34,736 bases of DNA, from NCBI GenBank assembly GCA_900315395.1, contig OMZC01000046.1, forward strand, positions 1 to 34,736, written 5' to 3'. The stretch is from an uncultured Gammaproteobacteria bacterium. Lineage in GTDB: Bacteria > Pseudomonadota > Gammaproteobacteria > Enterobacterales > Succinivibrionaceae. Positions within the stretch are counted from its first letter, which is position 1. Each line of letters starts with the position of its first letter. Below are positions 32,999-34,736 of the stretch, in pieces. Under the pieces are notes generated by a model. The model had not been told where the DNA came from. It did not search any database and saw nothing but the letters and a program-made list of their open reading frames with translations. The translations under genes were made by a program, and so were the position numbers.

Positions 32999-33421
32999 TT
33001 AAATTGATAATTGCAAGTTTTTACCTAATACATCCAATGCTTTTGCAATAGTATCAATTTTTGTTGTATGTCCTGTATCAATAATTCTGTTAACTTCTTG
33101 AGGTTTAATTCCCATTTTTTTTGCTAAATCAACTGGTCTAATGTTGCCTGACACCATAGTATTTAGCAATAAAATTTTTGCACTTATTGATATAGGTAAT
33201 TGAATAATTACATCACCTTTTTTAGGTTTTGATGGAGCGGGAAACAACCTGTGATCTTCAATATAAAAATCGACAGCTGTCACAAGGCAATCAGTAGCTG
33301 TTTCTTTTAACTCTTCTTTATTCCATATTTCGGTTATTGCTTCCGGCACATCAGGAAAAGTGACAATAAAACCACCTTCACCATTCGGAGTAAGAACGGC
33401 AGGATAATCGCGCGAAAACAT
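32999..33421 (-). CDS. hicB: HicB-family antitoxin
   Basis: A 140-residue antitoxin of the longer, DNA-binding type. The N-terminal half is the partial RNase-H-like HicB fold: YPAVLTPNGEGGFIVTFPDVPEAIT, then a helix ending AVDFYIEDHRLFPAPSKPKKGD. The C-terminal half is an HTH (PVDLAKKMGIKPQEVNRIIDTGHTTKIDTIAKALDVLG) for autoregulation. It lies after hicA on the same strand, the usual order, and has its own AAGGAAG ribosome site. It neutralises HicA by direct binding. Confidence 0.92.
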   Translation of the reverse strand: MFSRDYPAVLTPNGEGGFIVTFPDVPEAITEIWNKEELKETATDCLVTAVDFYIEDHRLFPAPSKPKKGDVIIQLPISISAKILLLNTMVSGNIRPVDLAKKMGIKPQEVNRIIDTGHTTKIDTIAKALDVLGKNLQLSI

Positions 33422-33460
33422 AATATTACTTCCTTTTTAGTTGATCTATAAAGTGATATG

Positions 33461-33492
33461 TAACAGGAGGAGGTATTTCACTCCTCCTGTTA
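33461..33492. repeat. 12-bp perfect hairpin between hicA and hicB
   Basis: TAACAGGAGGAG (33461-33472) and CTCCTCCTGTTA (33481-33492) pair exactly around an 8-nt loop. On the hicAB transcript one arm is a perfect Shine-Dalgarno (AGGAGG) and the other its complement. There is no T-run. It begins 3 nt after the hicA stop codon. Confidence 0.75.
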
Positions 33493-33495
33493 AAA

Positions 33496-33672
33496 TCACT
33501 TAAGCCCCAATTGACGTCTAATCAAATTTGCATAAGCATTAGTGATCTCTTGGGATGGATGCCTTTTTAATGTAGATTGTTTGCCATTTAAGTATAATTT
33601 TGTATGACCTTTTCTCTCATCAAAAATAACACCTTGTTTCTTAAGTTCTTTTACAAATTCATTATATTTCAT
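33496..33672 (-). CDS. hicA: HicA-family mRNA interferase toxin
   Basis: A 58-residue double-stranded-RNA-binding-fold toxin, complete though very short: it opens MKYNEFVKELKKQGV, has GHTKLYLNGKQSTLKRHP with the catalytic His in GHTK, and ends YANLIRRQLGLK, very like enteric HicA. It cleaves mRNA without ribosomes to arrest growth. It is the first gene of the minus-strand pair, 74 nt before hicB. The promoter with TATAAT and a dyad operator lies upstream. All key residues are present, so it should be active. Confidence 0.93.
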   Translation of the reverse strand: MKYNEFVKELKKQGVIFDERKGHTKLYLNGKQSTLKRHPSQEITNAYANLIRRQLGLK

Positions 33673-33705
33673 ATAAGAACCTGTTTTTAAAAACTAAAAA
33701 AACTA

Positions 33706-33760
33706 TTAAAGCGTTTGCTTTAACATCTATAATTATAAATAAAAATGTTTATAAAAGCAA
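33706..33760 (-). promoter_or_regulatory. hicAB promoter and operator
   Basis: Read on the minus strand, TTGCTT (33760-33755) and TATAAT (33737-33732) are 17 nt apart. Just downstream, the dyad TTAAAGC/GCTTTAA with a 4-nt centre (33706-33723) is a likely HicB operator, since HicB here has an HTH. Confidence 0.7.
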
Positions 33761-33790
33761 ACAAAAATGCTTAATTTTATTACTAATAAA

Positions 33791-33814
33791 TTAGGCAGTA
33801 TCTCTTCTGCCTAA
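33791..33814 (-). terminator. hairpin after the RHH-like gene
   Basis: TTAGGCAG (33791-33798) pairs with CTGCCTAA (33807-33814). It sits 3 nt past the stop codon of the minus-strand RHH-like gene; the TTTATT after it makes a weak terminator. Confidence 0.6.
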
Positions 33815-33817
33815 CTC

Positions 33818-34000
33818 CTAACCAAGAACTTTCTTTAAGATGTAAGCTGAAACCTTAAGCCCCTCAGCTTGTGCTCTTGATTTAATAAGCTCATTCTCCT
33901 CATCAGTACACAAGATCACTATACGATTGCTCTTTTTGAGCTCCTCGTCTTTTCTATAACCGACCTTGCGACCTGCACCTTCACGTTTACCGCCTCTCAT
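33818..34000 (-). CDS. Small basic ribbon-helix-helix-like protein
   Basis: A 60-residue basic protein: RGGKREGAGRKVG (a Gly/Arg/Lys-rich start common in small element-borne proteins), then NRIVILCTDEENELIKSRAQAEGLKVSAYILKKVLG. This matches the strand-helix-helix pattern of RHH/MobC-like DNA-binding proteins. It could be an antitoxin or mobilisation accessory protein without a visible partner. Its ribosome site (GGTGGG) overlaps the end of a 32-codon frame just upstream, which suggests translational coupling. Confidence 0.6.
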   Translation of the reverse strand: MRGGKREGAGRKVGYRKDEELKKSNRIVILCTDEENELIKSRAQAEGLKVSAYILKKVLG

Positions 34001-34006
34001 GTTAGT

Positions 34007-34105
34007 TTACCCACCAATCAATAAATCTAATGACATTGGATATGAAGCAGATGATACATACAGCCTAAAGTAAGTAATAAGTAATTTTTCTTCTTTAGTC
34101 ATCAT
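34007..34105 (-). CDS. possible 32-residue protein upstream of the RHH-like gene
   Basis: A short frame starts with two ATG codons (MMTKEEKLLITYF...) and ends in LDLLIGG. An AGGA lies about 10 nt before it. Only 6 nt separate its stop from the start of the RHH-like gene, whose ribosome site lies in its last codons. It may be a leader peptide coupling translation. I recognise no family, and chance is possible. Confidence 0.35.
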   Translation of the reverse strand: MMTKEEKLLITYFRLYVSSASYPMSLDLLIGG

Positions 34106-34125
34106 ATTTCTGCTATCCTATATAC

Positions 34126-34153
34126 AAGCCCCAAGGCTGTAACCTTGAGGCTT
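34126..34153. repeat. imperfect hairpin in the element tail
   Basis: AAGCCCCAAGG (34126-34136) pairs with CCTTGAGGCTT (34143-34153) with one central mismatch and a 6-nt loop. It lies 4 nt beyond the stop codon of the hydrophobic-peptide frame on the minus strand and could act as its transcript end. Confidence 0.5.
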
Positions 34154-34157
34154 AAAC

Positions 34158-34223
34158 TTAGTTATTTAAAAATCTTAATAGTTCGTTGATAATATCAAGA
34201 ATTGCGGTCACTAGAAGAATCAA
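34158..34223 (-). CDS. possible hydrophobic small peptide (type I toxin-like)
   Basis: A 21-residue frame with a TTG start reads (M)ILLVTAILDIINELL then RFLNN. This short hydrophobic stretch with a polar end is similar in style to ZorO/TisB-type membrane toxins. It begins 5 nt after the stop of a 15-codon leader frame that has a good ribosome site, so translation could be coupled. The weak start codon and small size leave this speculative. Confidence 0.35.
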   Translation of the reverse strand: MILLVTAILDIINELLRFLNN

Positions 34224-34228
34224 CTCTA

Positions 34229-34276
34229 TTAAGTGCTTTTTAATAAAACGTAGAAATTACGTTTTTTCTTTTTCAT
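34229..34276 (-). CDS. possible 15-residue leader peptide
   Basis: MKKKKRNFYVLLKST is preceded by an AGGGG ribosome site 7 nt upstream and by a plausible promoter. It ends 5 nt before the hydrophobic peptide frame, an arrangement seen for leaders of some type I toxins. Confidence 0.35.
   Translation of the reverse strand: MKKKKRNFYVLLKST
34245..34267 (+). terminator. possible plus-strand terminator overlapping the leader peptide
   Basis: AAAACGTA (34245-34252) pairs with TACGTTTT (34258-34265) and more T follows. If used, it would end a plus-strand transcript running antisense to the leader and peptide frames, as an antisense RNA antitoxin would. Confidence 0.4.
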
Positions 34277-34296
34277 ATCTACCCCTATGACTTTTT

Positions 34297-34331
34297 ATTA
34301 TATTATATGGATTATTTATTACAAGTAATAA
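34297..34331 (-). promoter_or_regulatory. promoter with dyad upstream of the small-peptide unit
   Basis: On the minus strand TTGTAA (34324-34319) lies 16 nt from TATAAT (34302-34297). The dyad TTATTAC/GTAATAA (34316-34331) covers the -35. The arrangement suggests a regulated promoter. Confidence 0.45.
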
Positions 34332-34336
34332 TCTAT

Positions 34337-34589
34337 AAATATAGTAAGAAACATAGGAATGTTTGTTTAAAGTTCTACCTTGCCATTTATTCCAATTGCA
34401 ATACCACTTGAAAATGGATAGTAAGATGTGATGTCTGTATTGTCACAAACTATTGGAAAGAGGAATAATTCAAATTTAGAGTTTTAAACTCAGAAAGCGG
34501 TCCATTCTTTTCCATAAATTCTTTCTGTGTAAGGATAGAGAAATAATTCAATCATGGAGTTATACTCAGGGATTTATACATTCTTATCC
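34337..34589. other. decayed region with a diverged repeat, no gene seen
   Basis: Short frames broken by stops are present on the minus strand. A diverged direct repeat of about 33 nt, starting GAG(A/G)AATAATTCAA and ending ACTCAG, occurs at 34460-34493 and 34538-34569. It looks like remains of a gene. Confidence 0.4.
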
Positions 34590-34736
34590 CTACTGCAAAT
34601 TCCACTTTAATATAAACGCAAATCCAATATAATCGATCATCATTACAATAAAATTCACATTAATTCCTTTAAAACGGAACGCTCTTTCGATATCTTTGCA
34701 TATTTTTCCAATAATTCTGAACGGTTTTCCAATATC
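34590..34736 (-). CDS. 3' end of an unrecognised gene cut by the window edge
   Basis: An open frame of 48 codons enters from the right edge and ends at TAG. It contains KPFRIIGKICKDIERAFRFKG and a hydrophobic end, FIVMMIDYIGFAFILKWNLQ. The composition is coding-like but no family is recognised. It may itself be a remnant. Confidence 0.35.
   Translation of the reverse strand, partial: DIGKPFRIIGKICKDIERAFRFKGINVNFIVMMIDYIGFAFILKWNLQ

Noticed and set aside
32317-34736. second copy of the tRNA-Leu 3' end as an attachment site
   Set aside because: I looked for a repeat of the tRNA 3' portion downstream and saw none within the window, so no att pair is claimed.
1-34736. CRISPR array, insertion sequence or rRNA genes
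   Set aside because: No regularly spaced repeats, transposase-like frame or rRNA segment was recognised.

Overview
The window reads as part of an AT-rich gammaproteobacterial chromosome. Gene content and style suggest a gut anaerobe of the Succinivibrionaceae type. Support for this: an rpsO-pnp pair, a long soluble lytic transglycosylase, a tRNA-Leu(GAG) close to the enteric form, many SNF-type sodium symporters, a Sel1/Hcp-like lipoprotein, a BspA/DUF285 repeat protein and heavy use of TTA (Leu) and TCA (Ser). The taxonomic call is inference; no rRNA is present.

Layout. (1) 1-3580 is an accessory block with very AT-rich, poorly adapted codons. It holds an XRE repressor with an ImmA-type metalloprotease, then four tightly coupled genes: a divergent DUF4417-like protein, a stand-alone EndoU-type nuclease toxin, a small acidic probable immunity protein and a typical DUF4417 protein. 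(2) 3747-14514 is mixed chromosomal content: a YghZ-like aldo/keto reductase, a three-gene cell-envelope operon (two paralogous lipoproteins and a YiiX-like NlpC/P60 hydrolase), a DUF285-SHOCT protein, an autoregulated TetR, a carboxymuconolactone-decarboxylase-like protein with a charged tail, an AAA-ATPase/PD-(D/E)XK protein, an MFS transporter and the Hcp-like lipoprotein. (3) 15050-22487 is a sugar island: ChvE-GguA-GguB type ABC importer, a xylulokinase fused to a DUF4867 domain, and a LacI-family regulator. (4) 22774-32316 is core-like: rpsO, pnp, three tandem SNF symporters, slt and tRNA-Leu. (5) 32317-34736 is a decayed integrated element next to the tRNA: a broken tyrosine integrase, a HicAB toxin-antitoxin pair (hicA is only 58 codons), a small RHH-like protein and a possible short hydrophobic-peptide unit.

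How the parts work together. The sugar island has a clear logic. The periplasmic protein, ATPase and permease import a pentose or similar monosaccharide, the kinase domain phosphorylates a ketose, and the LacI protein probably senses the sugar and acts at palindromes such as the one overlapping the chvE promoter. No separate isomerase gene is present, so the fused DUF4867 domain is a candidate for a missing step.

The points I would look at first are the DUF4417-EndoU-immunity-DUF4417 module, the XylB-DUF4867 fusion, a hairpin between hicA and hicB that pairs a Shine-Dalgarno-like arm with its complement, several 5' leaders whose hairpins cover the ribosome binding site, and the small peptide unit near 34.2 kb. 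All calls come from reading the sequence; no database search was run.
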